NCBI RefSeq assembly: GCF_007293315.1
Contig: NZ_VLXZ01000002.1
Location: 124,001-188,000, forward strand
DNA: 64,000 nt
From: Alkalicoccobacillus porphyridii
GTDB taxonomy: Bacteria > Bacillota > Bacilli > Bacillales > Bacillaceae_D
Direction of reading: 5' to 3'
Part shown: positions 27,279-36,073 of the stretch, one piece after another
Numbering within the stretch: position 1 is the first letter of the stretch
Layout of the letters: every line of letters starts with the position of its first letter
The notes under the pieces: model-generated
What the model was told of the DNA's origin: nothing
The model's input: the letters and a program-made list of their open reading frames with translations, nothing else
Databases searched by the model: none
Translations under genes and position numbers: made by a program

Positions 27279-29266
27279 ACATGTATTCCCTTTCTAACTG
27301 TTGTAATTTCGGTTACGCCTTTTTCTTTTGTGACAAGCTGATACATGTGGCCGAGGTGACCCATGTCTTCGAGCATATCTTTCTGCTCGTCCGTGAATTC
27401 ACGGTCTGTTACTAGGAGAATCCATTGTGAGCAGACATTTGGTATATATGAAATGAGATTGTTGTGATGCTCACTGGATAAACGACCAAACGGTGTATCC
27501 ATAAACAATGGTAGTTCTAGCGTTGATTCGCCTCCTGCTAATTGAGCAAGTGCTGTGATAAAACTAAGTGACAAGATTTGGCGTTGTCCTTGTGAAATGT
27601 TAGCCAAGAACTCTTGTCCAAATCCGTTTTCTACTTCAAGTGAATAGTCAGGCTTTATTTTGACTTTACGGATGTTAGTTAAACTACCTTCATCGAGCAA
27701 GTATTGTAAGTTTTGCATAGCTACATCCTCCAACTCACGCATCATACTTTGCTCAAAGGTTTGTATCATTCCTTTTAATGTAATTGCTGCTTTCTCTACT
27801 TCTTCCTGTTTCCGAAGTAGCTGTTTGTGGATATCACTTTTTGCTTTTAAGATGTTAGCTTCTGTTTTTAACGTTTGAAGTTCGTCTTCCGCTTCTTTTA
27901 AATGTACTTCTTGCTTTCTTAAAAATGCCATATGAGAACTTCTATCTTCCATAACCTTGTCACGCTTAGAAATGATCTCAGCAATCGTTCCGGCTGCCTG
28001 TTCATATCGCTTATTAGCGACATCTTGGACGGTTGTTTCTTGATTCAATCTTTTTTTAGTTACTTGCTTCTGGCGTTCGAGTAGCTGTTCCAGTTCTTCT
28101 GCTTTTCCTTCTAACTGACCAATGAGTCGAGTTGTTGTAGCCAAAAGTGGGTAGTATTGTTTCTTTTCTTCACTTTTTTTCGCTGCTTCAATAAGGGACT
28201 CAATGGCTTGATAACTTTCTGAACCTTTATCAAATGCACGATCACAAATGCACGTTAAATCCTCCAATAAATGATTCAGCCAATCCACTCCTACACCCGA
28301 CTGTTCTGTCGTTCCTGATAACAGTGTGTTGATAGATGTTTGGACACGATAGAGTTGGTCTTTTGCCAATATCAGTGGCAGGTGCTGGTTCATTTTTATT
28401 AGCTCTTCAATAACCTGTTGCTCTTGTTGTTTTGACTGGTCCAAAATTGCTAGTTGTTGTGTGAATACTTCTTCCGCTTTCCTTTGTTCTTCATATTGAT
28501 TTAGCTGATCCGTTAAGCTATCGAATTGCTCGTCCATTTTTTCAATGGTTTCCGTCAATTGTTCACTCTCAGTCTTTGCTTTTTCAATCTCTTCTTCCAA
28601 AACAAGTTGGCGTTGTAAGTTCTGCTGGAACCTCCCAGTAGAATGCCGTTCCAGCTGTTTTTTTACGTCACTGGCTACAATCGCTATCGCTTTCTCAGCA
28701 TCACGCAGTTGATCAATATTTAACAGGTTTTTAATTCCGGCTGCTACGTCCTTACGTTGAATTGAGCTGGCTCGCGTCAGGCGTTCCATCCGCTCCCCAT
28801 CAAAAAAGAAGTAATGCTTCATTCGATTATCTAAGATAGTCGTCACAACTTGGTCCACTTCATCTTTGCTAGTTATCTGTTTATCGTCAAAAGTTAGCGT
28901 GACACTTCGATCAGATATATATAATGTGTCCGTTTCTCCAACTGATGCAAGTAGAGATCGTGTAAGCTTGTACACCGTATGCCCTTGAGAAAACTCAATA
29001 GTAACTATAACTTTGACAGGTTGTTTCACTGTTTTTGCTTCATCTAACGCTTTTATGTTGGGAATGACAATATTCGAATCATTCCCATCTTGATCTAATC
29101 GTTCATCCCCATAAAGGGCGAACAATACAGCACGGTAAATCCCGGTCTTACCGCGCCCGTTTTCACCGCGAATCACTGTGACGATCTCTTCATCTGCAGC
29201 GAAAGAAATTGATTGTTCACCGTAAAATTGTCGGAAATGATGCATAGTAAGGTTATGGAGAATCAT
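27275..29266 (-). CDS. DndD/Rad50-like SMC-family ATPase
   Basis: The 663-aa protein has a Walker A (RGENGRGKT, about residues 33-41) in an N-terminal half-domain beginning LHNLTMHHFRQFYG. A long coiled coil (about 190-480) is interrupted by a CIC segment near residue 340 that could be a hook. The C-terminal half holds the signature SQGQRQILSLSF (about 558) and Walker B PLFMDTPFGRL. DTPFGRL instead of an aspartate-glutamate pair is a DndD-like form. Such ATPases act on DNA in defence and repair. It overlaps the 56-aa gene by 1 nt and the 149-aa gene by 4 nt. No dndC-like gene is present. Confidence 0.82.
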   Translation of the reverse strand: MILHNLTMHHFRQFYGEQSISFAADEEIVTVIRGENGRGKTGIYRAVLFALYGDERLDQDGNDSNIVIPNIKALDEAKTVKQPVKVIVTIEFSQGHTVYKLTRSLLASVGETDTLYISDRSVTLTFDDKQITSKDEVDQVVTTILDNRMKHYFFFDGERMERLTRASSIQRKDVAAGIKNLLNIDQLRDAEKAIAIVASDVKKQLERHSTGRFQQNLQRQLVLEEEIEKAKTESEQLTETIEKMDEQFDSLTDQLNQYEEQRKAEEVFTQQLAILDQSKQQEQQVIEELIKMNQHLPLILAKDQLYRVQTSINTLLSGTTEQSGVGVDWLNHLLEDLTCICDRAFDKGSESYQAIESLIEAAKKSEEKKQYYPLLATTTRLIGQLEGKAEELEQLLERQKQVTKKRLNQETTVQDVANKRYEQAAGTIAEIISKRDKVMEDRSSHMAFLRKQEVHLKEAEDELQTLKTEANILKAKSDIHKQLLRKQEEVEKAAITLKGMIQTFEQSMMRELEDVAMQNLQYLLDEGSLTNIRKVKIKPDYSLEVENGFGQEFLANISQGQRQILSLSFITALAQLAGGESTLELPLFMDTPFGRLSSEHHNNLISYIPNVCSQWILLVTDREFTDEQKDMLEDMGHLGHMYQLVTKEKGVTEITTVRKGIHV

Positions 29267-29436
29267 TACACGTCCTCCTTCAACAGCTGATCAATCTGTC
29301 GGTCTAATCTTTTTGCCTGTGCTTGAACAGAGAGTCCTGTTTCTGCTGTTTCAACCGCGCTTTTAATGATAGTGGTCGTTATTTCTGAAGCATGTGTGTC
29401 CCCAATCATCCGTTTCATTAATTCTTCTTGTTTCAT
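29266..29436 (-). CDS. 56-aa helical protein between the 1504-aa gene and the ATPase
   Basis: This small gene reads MKQEELMKRMIGDTHASEI at the start, then a charged helix, and ends QLLKEDV. Its ribosome site GGAGGAG lies inside the last codons of the 1504-aa gene, 9 nt before ATG 29436. Its stop overlaps the ATPase start (TAATG). Such tight packing on both sides makes it very likely to be translated, and stoichiometrically tied to the ATPase. Automated annotation often misses genes of this size. No family recognised; predicted wholly helical. Confidence 0.75.
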   Translation of the reverse strand: MKQEELMKRMIGDTHASEITTTIIKSAVETAETGLSVQAQAKRLDRQIDQLLKEDV

Positions 29437-29442
29437 AACGAT

Positions 29443-32400
29443 TTACTCCTCCACCCAATCTCGTAGCACGAATTCATCCCCTTGCAGAATAAAAGGGGTT
29501 TGGCCCATTTCCAAAGCTTGATTGGCTTCAAAGCTCAGGACGCCGTTTTTATTAAAGCCTAGCTGTCTTAAATGTTTTTCCAACACACTCTTTTTGACGG
29601 TGCCTCCATAGTTATCAGTTATGAGGTACGTAAGGAAATCCACATCAGAGCAAAGGTTCTCTTTATGAGCTATCAGCTTTCGCATGCTGCCTATCTCAAT
29701 GAAACCATCTATACGAAGGAGCAAATCCGAGAATAGATCCTCCGTCCAAGTCATCTCATTTGCTAGTTCAGGCTTTTCCACCCCATAATATAGCTCTTCC
29801 ACTTGAACAAAAGGTAGGTCTGAGCTTGTAAGATAGTGTGTTACGTTTGTTCTCAAGCTCTTTTCTTTATCTTCGGTCCACTCTATGATATCTCGGTGAA
29901 TGTACTCTCCAAATTTCCCACGAGTGTAATAAAATAAATTCTCTGACTTGACCAATACTTGATCTACGTAGTCAGACACTCCGCCTATCTCATCAATAAA
30001 ATCAATTAATTCTTCACGAGGAATTTCTCGTTCCTCTTCTCGAGCATACCCTTCAACTAGACTCACTTTAGAGAGCCGTTCAATATTTGCTTCTGCAGAC
30101 AACACATACGGATGACGTTTAAATTGAATGGACTCATCTTGATTTCGATCTGCAAGGAGCACATATAACAATTGTGGTGATTGAATACCTATCTGCTTAC
30201 ACATCACTTGGTGATTTAAGTACATTTTATGAATAAGAACAAACTCTTTTGTTATAAGAGCACCACGAATAGCATCGTAAATTGGTTTAAGCGTTGCATA
30301 TTGAATGTCATCATAAAAGCTAAACAACACATATACGCCTCTTTGTTCTTGTACAAATGGTCCGCTTGACAAAGTTAATTGCAACGTATAATCTTTCCAC
30401 CCTTGTTTCTTTACAAATTCCTCACGAAGTATTTGGCTAGAGGCCCTTCCCCCATGTTCTCTCATAAACCGCTTAATTCGATCCGCATTATATTGAAAAT
30501 CCTGTTCTTCCTTTGTAATTAAGGGATATTTCGGTAGATAAAAAACGCCCGAGCCAAATAATCGTAATAACGTATAAAGGGCATACTCAGTTGGGACCTT
30601 GTGAGCAACCAATTGTTCTTCAAATTTATCAAAGATTATTCGGATTTGTAGCTCACTTTGAGACTCAAATCGTTGAAGAATGTCTTGCTCAATGATTCTT
30701 AGCAGTTCTGTTGGAATATCTACGTAATCTCGATGTATATAGATGCCTCTCCCCCAAAGTAATAAGCGATCCACCGCTTCGTCTCGATTACATAGAGCAG
30801 AAAAATCTCGTTCACTTGCAAAAAGACCTTCTACCAGTTGGTTCCCTTTTTCATTTAATTCTTCTGCTCTTTTGTACACTTCAACACCTTCTGGATATTG
30901 ACGCATAACGAGTTCAGCCAACTCAAGCTTTGTAGACGAGACCAACACATAACCTTTAGCTGGAGTGGCGGTTTGTTTAAAATGCTCAGCAAATACCGCA
31001 TCCATTTTTCCAAGGGGCCATGGGGTATTCTCAGCAAACCATTTATAGACTTGAGCCAGTGAAGATTCAACTCCGGTAAATGTTTCTTTTAACTTAAGTA
31101 GTACACCTTTTTTCTCTTCCTCTCGGACTACTTCAGGCATATTAGTAAGTAGATTACTTTCCTCTTCTATAAATATATTTGCTTGCTTCTCTAAAGCTTC
31201 TAATATGAGATGATCAATGAAATGACCCGAGTTGAACCATACATTCTCTAGATAAGGTGAATCCCCAAGCTTTTTGGTAAGTAAATGAACTAGCTCAGAT
31301 CCTTCGTTCGCAATAGTTGATAATGTTTTTTTAATAATTTGTCTTATGCGCTCTCGGGTCACACCGAATTCTTGACCAAGTGTTTCCAAAGTGGCTGGCT
31401 CATTTCTTTGCATCCGAGTAAAACGTTCTAATAGGATCTCACGAGGACGTTCCTTTACTATTTTATTCTGTTCTTGTAAGGACTCTCGTAAATTATTAAT
31501 AACTAATTCAACCTGGTTGCTTAAAGAAAGTGTTTCATAGTCCCTTTTCTTTTCTAAACGTTCAATTTCAGAACTAAGCTGGTCAAAGAATTTACGAATA
31601 GCTGTATGGCCAATGCTCTTTAATTCGGTTAATTTCTCTAATCTTGGAGGAAGATCACCAATTGTAAGAAACCCGGCTTCATTAAAACGCAAGATTAGAA
31701 TATTAACTGATTGGAAAGTCATATCTGATAATAAAAATGATCGACTTGAATCATCTAACTCTATGATCTCAGACTGATAATGTAAGTTTTGATTTGGTAT
31801 GATTTCTTCTTTTGTGTGTTCATACGCTTGTATTTTTATTACCTTAAGTTGATGGATGAACTTTTTCATTACACCAACACCCACACCTTTGTATTTACCA
31901 ATAAATGGACTTAAATCAATTGGCAAATCCTTTATGTATTGATATCCATCACTATTCAAACAGAGCATAAGGCGGGTAGATCTAGAGAACAATTCTGTAG
32001 ATAGGGGTAAATCTAAAATATCTCCTGGTAATGTATATTGATCATCTAAAAGCTGAAAAAAAAACGGTTCCTTCTCTTCTTTCTTTGTTTCAACAGTCTG
32101 TTCTAGAAAATGCAATGGTTTTTCATCAAGATCTTTGAAAAGATATTCGAGTGACGAAATGGACAGTCCATTTAATTGCGTTGTCATATCAATCCCATAG
32201 GAAACTAACCGCTCCCGATGAACAGAACTGAGCAAGTCCTTTAACAAAATATCTTGATTTGTAACTTGTAAAAAACCACTCTCAGTATTTATCTCAAATG
32301 GTACGAAATTGTTTAATGCGCCTTCAAATCGAATACCCATTACTGCCATAAACTGAATAAGCTCATAGAACAAAGGTTGGTTCTTTTGATATAACTCACG

Positions 32401-33957
32401 CATGTCGCTTATCTTTAATGAAGTGATCGTTCTTTGTCCTGCTTTTGCTAATAATTCTCGACCAACCTTATTATCTGAGATAACATTATTCATTACTTCT
32501 TCTGGAAGTGGCAAGGTCCATTCCCCTACTTGGTATGAGGATAGTGGTCGAATGATCTTAAACATCATTTGATGGGTTTCTTCTAGTGTTGGCTCTTTCA
32601 GAACTTCTACATTGCCGCTCTCAGGCGTGATGAGAGGGTTTTCTTGTAATGGCTTCGATTCAACTTCTTTAAAATGTTGTTCTGAATCTTCTTTAGTAGT
32701 TTTCTCCAGTGCCTCAAAATCTTCGGGCCGTCTTTCCTCTTGTTTAGAGTCCTCGGACGTTGTGAGAGTACTAAGCTCTTCAGCCCCCTCGACGTAGAGA
32801 TTGTCTTTTTTCTTATTCAATAAGAACCATGCAGCTTGATTTCCTGTCGCCTTACTTCCTTTTTTCGTGAATCTGAAATAGATCTTTTGTTCCTTTAATG
32901 GCTTAAATTCAGGTTCTAGTTCCCAGCCTCCAATTACCCACAGCGTGCCACCCGTTGTCCTCTTGTCGATGACTTCCAACCCTTTAGCCGTTAGATAGTC
33001 TTTCAGTTCTAAGCCACTTTCCTGATCAGGTTGAACGGCTGGTTTCTCTTGATCTTCTAAAGTATCTTCTACACCTTCAACCATGACAAACAATTTTGAA
33101 GCTGAACGTTTGTTCACAAGAAACCAAGCCGGTTCCTCTTTTGTTGCTTTGCTCCCTTTACTCGCATAGCGAAAATAAATTTTGTTTTCTTTTAATGCAA
33201 GCAACTGTTCTGACAGATCCCATCCCCCTACCACCCATAAAGCTCCTTGATTTTCGCGTTTATCAATTATTGTATAACCTAAGTGTTTTGTTAAGTACTC
33301 GGCAAGCATAACCTTAGTTTGAGATGACTTTGAAGTACTAGGTTCTTTTTTAACCGCCGAAGTTGCAGTCTGTTCGGCTGAGGGATCAGCTTCTATAGTT
33401 GCAGCCATCTCTTTTTGAGCAGTTGTTTCAGTACTTTGAGCTTGCTCTAGCTTCTCCATAAACTGATTAAGCAAAGGGGCCATCTTTTCATCCATTAATT
33501 GCGCCATGACACGTTCAATATCAGTTGTTGCCACACCACCACTATCTTGTATACGGGGTAGTTCATACGGCGGTAAGGTGAAATCAGTTTCTCCATAACA
33601 TTCCACATACCATCCTGCTAGATCATATAAATTCCTATGCGCATTGATTGCGAGCTCCACAGATCCATAGTTTGGTTGATGAGCTGCCTTATTGCCTTCA
33701 CGACGCAGCCAATCAAACTTACTTTTCTGCTCGGCTTCAATCACTCCTTTACGTTCTAGCTTATGTACACGATCTACCTGCTTTATCTCATAGACTTCTT
33801 TTATGCCTTCTTGCTGATTTAATAGCAACGCAAGTTCTTCCGCTACAATACGTGTTTTTGAAAGCACTGCTTGTGGTTCTTTGAATAAGAGTCTCTCAAT
33901 TTCTTTACCCATTAAATCAAGTTCCGAGGAAATTTGCTCTAAAAAATCAAGTCCCAT
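29443..33957 (-). CDS. 1504-aa multidomain protein: DUF4145, twin WVxGGW modules, alpha-CTD-like and sigma-4-like helix domains
   Basis: Residues about 15-125 form a DUF4145/HEPN-like domain (KFDWLRREGNKAAH) as seen in restriction proteins. Two copies of a 70-residue module follow at about 215-285 and 310-380; both read IDKR...G.LWV.GGW..., KIYFR, KGSKAT and AWFL.NK. Acidic linkers separate the parts. Around 749-795 (FNEAGFLTIGDLP, LKSIGHTAIRKF) it resembles the helix-hairpin-helix of RNA polymerase alpha-CTD. Around 852-873 (TLGQEFGVTRERIRQI) it resembles sigma-70 region 4. The C-terminal 600 residues include winged-helix-like segments. It heads the operon. AAAGGGG precedes the ATG. Overall function unknown; DNA binding is inferred. 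Confidence 0.75.
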   Translation of the reverse strand: MGLDFLEQISSELDLMGKEIERLLFKEPQAVLSKTRIVAEELALLLNQQEGIKEVYEIKQVDRVHKLERKGVIEAEQKSKFDWLRREGNKAAHQPNYGSVELAINAHRNLYDLAGWYVECYGETDFTLPPYELPRIQDSGGVATTDIERVMAQLMDEKMAPLLNQFMEKLEQAQSTETTAQKEMAATIEADPSAEQTATSAVKKEPSTSKSSQTKVMLAEYLTKHLGYTIIDKRENQGALWVVGGWDLSEQLLALKENKIYFRYASKGSKATKEEPAWFLVNKRSASKLFVMVEGVEDTLEDQEKPAVQPDQESGLELKDYLTAKGLEVIDKRTTGGTLWVIGGWELEPEFKPLKEQKIYFRFTKKGSKATGNQAAWFLLNKKKDNLYVEGAEELSTLTTSEDSKQEERRPEDFEALEKTTKEDSEQHFKEVESKPLQENPLITPESGNVEVLKEPTLEETHQMMFKIIRPLSSYQVGEWTLPLPEEVMNNVISDNKVGRELLAKAGQRTITSLKISDMRELYQKNQPLFYELIQFMAVMGIRFEGALNNFVPFEINTESGFLQVTNQDILLKDLLSSVHRERLVSYGIDMTTQLNGLSISSLEYLFKDLDEKPLHFLEQTVETKKEEKEPFFFQLLDDQYTLPGDILDLPLSTELFSRSTRLMLCLNSDGYQYIKDLPIDLSPFIGKYKGVGVGVMKKFIHQLKVIKIQAYEHTKEEIIPNQNLHYQSEIIELDDSSRSFLLSDMTFQSVNILILRFNEAGFLTIGDLPPRLEKLTELKSIGHTAIRKFFDQLSSEIERLEKKRDYETLSLSNQVELVINNLRESLQEQNKIVKERPREILLERFTRMQRNEPATLETLGQEFGVTRERIRQIIKKTLSTIANEGSELVHLLTKKLGDSPYLENVWFNSGHFIDHLILEALEKQANIFIEEESNLLTNMPEVVREEEKKGVLLKLKETFTGVESSLAQVYKWFAENTPWPLGKMDAVFAEHFKQTATPAKGYVLVSSTKLELAELVMRQYPEGVEVYKRAEELNEKGNQLVEGLFASERDFSALCNRDEAVDRLLLWGRGIYIHRDYVDIPTELLRIIEQDILQRFESQSELQIRIIFDKFEEQLVAHKVPTEYALYTLLRLFGSGVFYLPKYPLITKEEQDFQYNADRIKRFMREHGGRASSQILREEFVKKQGWKDYTLQLTLSSGPFVQEQRGVYVLFSFYDDIQYATLKPIYDAIRGALITKEFVLIHKMYLNHQVMCKQIGIQSPQLLYVLLADRNQDESIQFKRHPYVLSAEANIERLSKVSLVEGYAREEEREIPREELIDFIDEIGGVSDYVDQVLVKSENLFYYTRGKFGEYIHRDIIEWTEDKEKSLRTNVTHYLTSSDLPFVQVEELYYGVEKPELANEMTWTEDLFSDLLLRIDGFIEIGSMRKLIAHKENLCSDVDFLTYLITDNYGGTVKKSVLEKHLRQLGFNKNGVLSFEANQALEMGQTPFILQGDEFVLRDWVEE

Positions 33958-34230
33958 GACACATACCCCTTTCTAAAAAGTTATCATCTATTTTTCATTC
34001 GATTTTAAGTTTTTGTAGGCTTAAAGTATTATGTAACTATCTATATTTTAACATTTTTATAGAGGTTTTTGGGACATATAGTCATATTCAGCGAATAATA
34101 TCTAAAGTTCCAATTGGTTTATTCAATACTCTGACCTTCTATTTTTTATAAATACAACGGAATGATTTATCTTTTTTGCCTTTCTAAGTTTTTAGCTTTT
34201 TATTAGTCTGCCACTAAGTATATTGGTAAT
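33958..34230. other. AT-rich intergenic leader of the defence operon
   Basis: About 270 bp without a gene, markedly AT-rich. It must hold the promoter of the minus-strand operon; TAATAC-like and TGTTAA-like hexamers occur on the minus strand but none is convincing. I see nothing else here. Confidence 0.5.
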
Positions 34231-34257
34231 GACCCCTGACACTACCTGTCAGGGGTC
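34231..34257. promoter_or_regulatory. Perfect inverted repeat with TGACA-N5-TGTCA core, downstream of the DUF4352 lipoprotein gene
   Basis: GACCCCTGACA and TGTCAGGGGTC are perfect 11-bp arms around CTACC, 8 bp beyond the stop of the lipoprotein gene. It could end transcription, but no T run follows on the minus strand. The same TGACA-N5-TGTCA core lies upstream of the gene at 34872-34886. Confidence 0.6.
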
Positions 34258-34265
34258 CCGGTCAC

Positions 34266-34823
34266 TTATTCAATTCCTTCAATCGTCCAAATCGCCTGTC
34301 CACTTGCAAATGGGTCCTCAAAGATAAATTCATAAACACCGGATTGATCGACATCAAAAGCGACTTCCCCTCGCATGTCACGTCCCGGTCCTACCTCACC
34401 ATCTAGTGAGCCTTTTACATCTGTGAAAAGGGCAATATCATGAGTGTAGCTGTCTTCGTCCTTAAGGCTCATTTGTAGCAATGTTGAAATGTTGGCTGCT
34501 TCTTCTGTCGTGTTTTCAATTGTTAGATCAAGAATAACGTACTGATCATTTTCTGGGGTTTCCCAATCAGAGCCTGCGCTGGTATAAGCTTCGTTTAAAG
34601 TGATTTCTAATCCATCAAAGTTCACCTTGTCCCCAAGGGTCAACGATTCTTCTACTACGTCCTCTTCTACTTCCTCTTCTACTTCCTCATTGTCCGTTGG
34701 CTCATCTACTTCTGCACCTTCTGCTTCATTGTTTTCAACTGGTTCAATTGAAGCCTCCCCACATGCTGTGAGTACAGTTACTGCCGCTAAAGTCATACCT
34801 GCTGATAGAATCCATTTTTTCAT
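34266..34823 (-). CDS. DUF4352 lipoprotein
   Basis: A 185-aa lipoprotein (MKKWILSAGMTLAAVTVLTAC; lipid Cys21) with an acidic spacer rich in Glu (VEEEVEEDVVEE) and one Ig-like DUF4352 domain (about 65-185; GDKVNFDGLEITLNEAYTS, DLTIENTTEEAAN). These domains occur on many Gram-positive surface lipoproteins of unknown role. GAGGAG is 10 nt before ATG 34823; upstream in-frame Mets are too close to it. Palindromes with the same core flank the gene on both sides. Confidence 0.78.
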   Translation of the reverse strand: MKKWILSAGMTLAAVTVLTACGEASIEPVENNEAEGAEVDEPTDNEEVEEEVEEDVVEESLTLGDKVNFDGLEITLNEAYTSAGSDWETPENDQYVILDLTIENTTEEAANISTLLQMSLKDEDSYTHDIALFTDVKGSLDGEVGPGRDMRGEVAFDVDQSGVYEFIFEDPFASGQAIWTIEGIE

Positions 34824-34870
34824 ACTGTTCATTCTCCTCATTAGTTGATATCTTTATCTTAGCGCTCCCA

Positions 34871-34887
34871 CTGACAACAACTGTCAG
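34871..34887. promoter_or_regulatory. Inverted repeat CTGACA-N5-TGTCAG upstream of the lipoprotein gene
   Basis: CTGACAACAACTGTCAG forms 6-bp arms around 5 bp, about 48 bp before the lipoprotein start and 41 bp after the WYL-regulator stop. It could be an operator. Its inner core matches the hairpin at 34231-34257. Confidence 0.45.
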
Positions 34888-34927
34888 GTCAGAAAAAAAG
34901 AATAAAAAAAGAAAACCGTGCGTAAGC

Positions 34928-35938
34928 TCACGATTTTCGATAGCGACTCATTTGAATTTTGTACTCATTATGGATTTCATCTCTAATATCTTGTGGTTCA
35001 AGTACTTCCGCGTCCAGTCCAAAACCTCGTACCCACCTGAGAAACTCTTTTCTGCTCTTGACGGTTGCTTTTAGTACAACTGCACCATCTGCCTCTTTTG
35101 TGACCGAAGTCTCTGTATAAAATGTAAATTCATCCACATAACGAGCAATATTCGGATCAAAACGCACCATAAACGTAGTTTCTTCCTCATCCTCCGCGAT
35201 GATTGTCCACCGATTTTCTAAGTAGGTGTCTACATCAAATGTCTTATCTATTTCAAATGTTTCTTCTTGAAGGGTTACACTTAAGAATCGATTTAAGCGA
35301 AAGGTTCGGTACCCCTCTCTCATCGTACAATATGCGAGTACATAGAGATGTCCACTTCTTGGTAGGACATAATAGGGGTGAATGATTCGTTTGGCTGTTG
35401 TGTCATTGTAAATGGCATAATATTCAATCTCAATCGCTCTATTTTCAATAATAGCTTGAAATAGCTGAGGCATTACGTGATTCTTATCCTTATTTCCAAC
35501 TTGATCATGAAAACGAATTCGATCGCCAAGCTCTTCACTGACTGCAAGTAAAGGAGCCGATGTAGTGTCCTTGCTCAATCCTTTCATTTTTTCAATGCCT
35601 GTTTTATAAGCATGATGAACAGGATGCTCATTATGTAAAAAGTCATTTGTTATCAACGGGTAGACCGTTAGAGCAAGCCACTCCTGCTGTGATAATTTTC
35701 GGTTTGGAGTGACCGGACTGTCAATGAGACGATAGCCGCTTTTACCTTCCGTCACATAATGTACGCCGACCTCCTCAAGCAATGCCATATCTCTATAAAT
35801 CGTTCTCTGCGTTGTATTACAATAATCTGCTAGTTCATTCGAAGTAATGGTTTCCCGCTCTTTAAGTAAATTCAGTATCGTAAATAAGCGTTCAGCCTTT
35901 TGAATATCTCTTTTCACTGTACCAGGACTATTACCCAT
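34928..35938 (-). CDS. WYL-domain transcriptional regulator (YafY family)
   Basis: The 336-aa protein has an N-terminal DeoR-like helix-turn-helix (residues about 12-70; TSNELADYCNTTQRTIYRDM). A WYL domain (about 150-240; IEIEYYAIYNDTTAKRIIHPYYVLPRSG) and a WCX-type C-terminal extension follow. Such proteins are one-component regulators that may sense nucleotides or nucleic acids. GGAGGAG lies 5 nt before the ATG. It is divergent from the VOC-protein gene, a likely target. Confidence 0.88.
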   Translation of the reverse strand: MGNSPGTVKRDIQKAERLFTILNLLKERETITSNELADYCNTTQRTIYRDMALLEEVGVHYVTEGKSGYRLIDSPVTPNRKLSQQEWLALTVYPLITNDFLHNEHPVHHAYKTGIEKMKGLSKDTTSAPLLAVSEELGDRIRFHDQVGNKDKNHVMPQLFQAIIENRAIEIEYYAIYNDTTAKRIIHPYYVLPRSGHLYVLAYCTMREGYRTFRLNRFLSVTLQEETFEIDKTFDVDTYLENRWTIIAEDEEETTFMVRFDPNIARYVDEFTFYTETSVTKEADGAVVLKATVKSRKEFLRWVRGFGLDAEVLEPQDIRDEIHNEYKIQMSRYRKS

Positions 35939-36073
35939 GGAAACTCCTCCTGTTTTTTCCTATATTACTAGTGTAAGGTCTCTATAAATAGAAGTCAAAA
36001 CAACTATAAACAGGAACCTCCCTACTACATGTCGAAACTAAAATGATCAAATAATTAGCTAAGGAGCTGAATC

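Noticed and set aside
21101-33957. BREX, DISARM, Dnd or Druantia assignment for the restriction region
   Set aside because: No PglX/PglZ, DrmA/DrmB, DndB/DndC or DruA-E-like protein is seen; only the ATPase resembles DndD.
34231-34257. Ordinary terminator call
   Set aside because: The arms are perfect, but no T run follows on either strand, so I list it as an inverted repeat instead.
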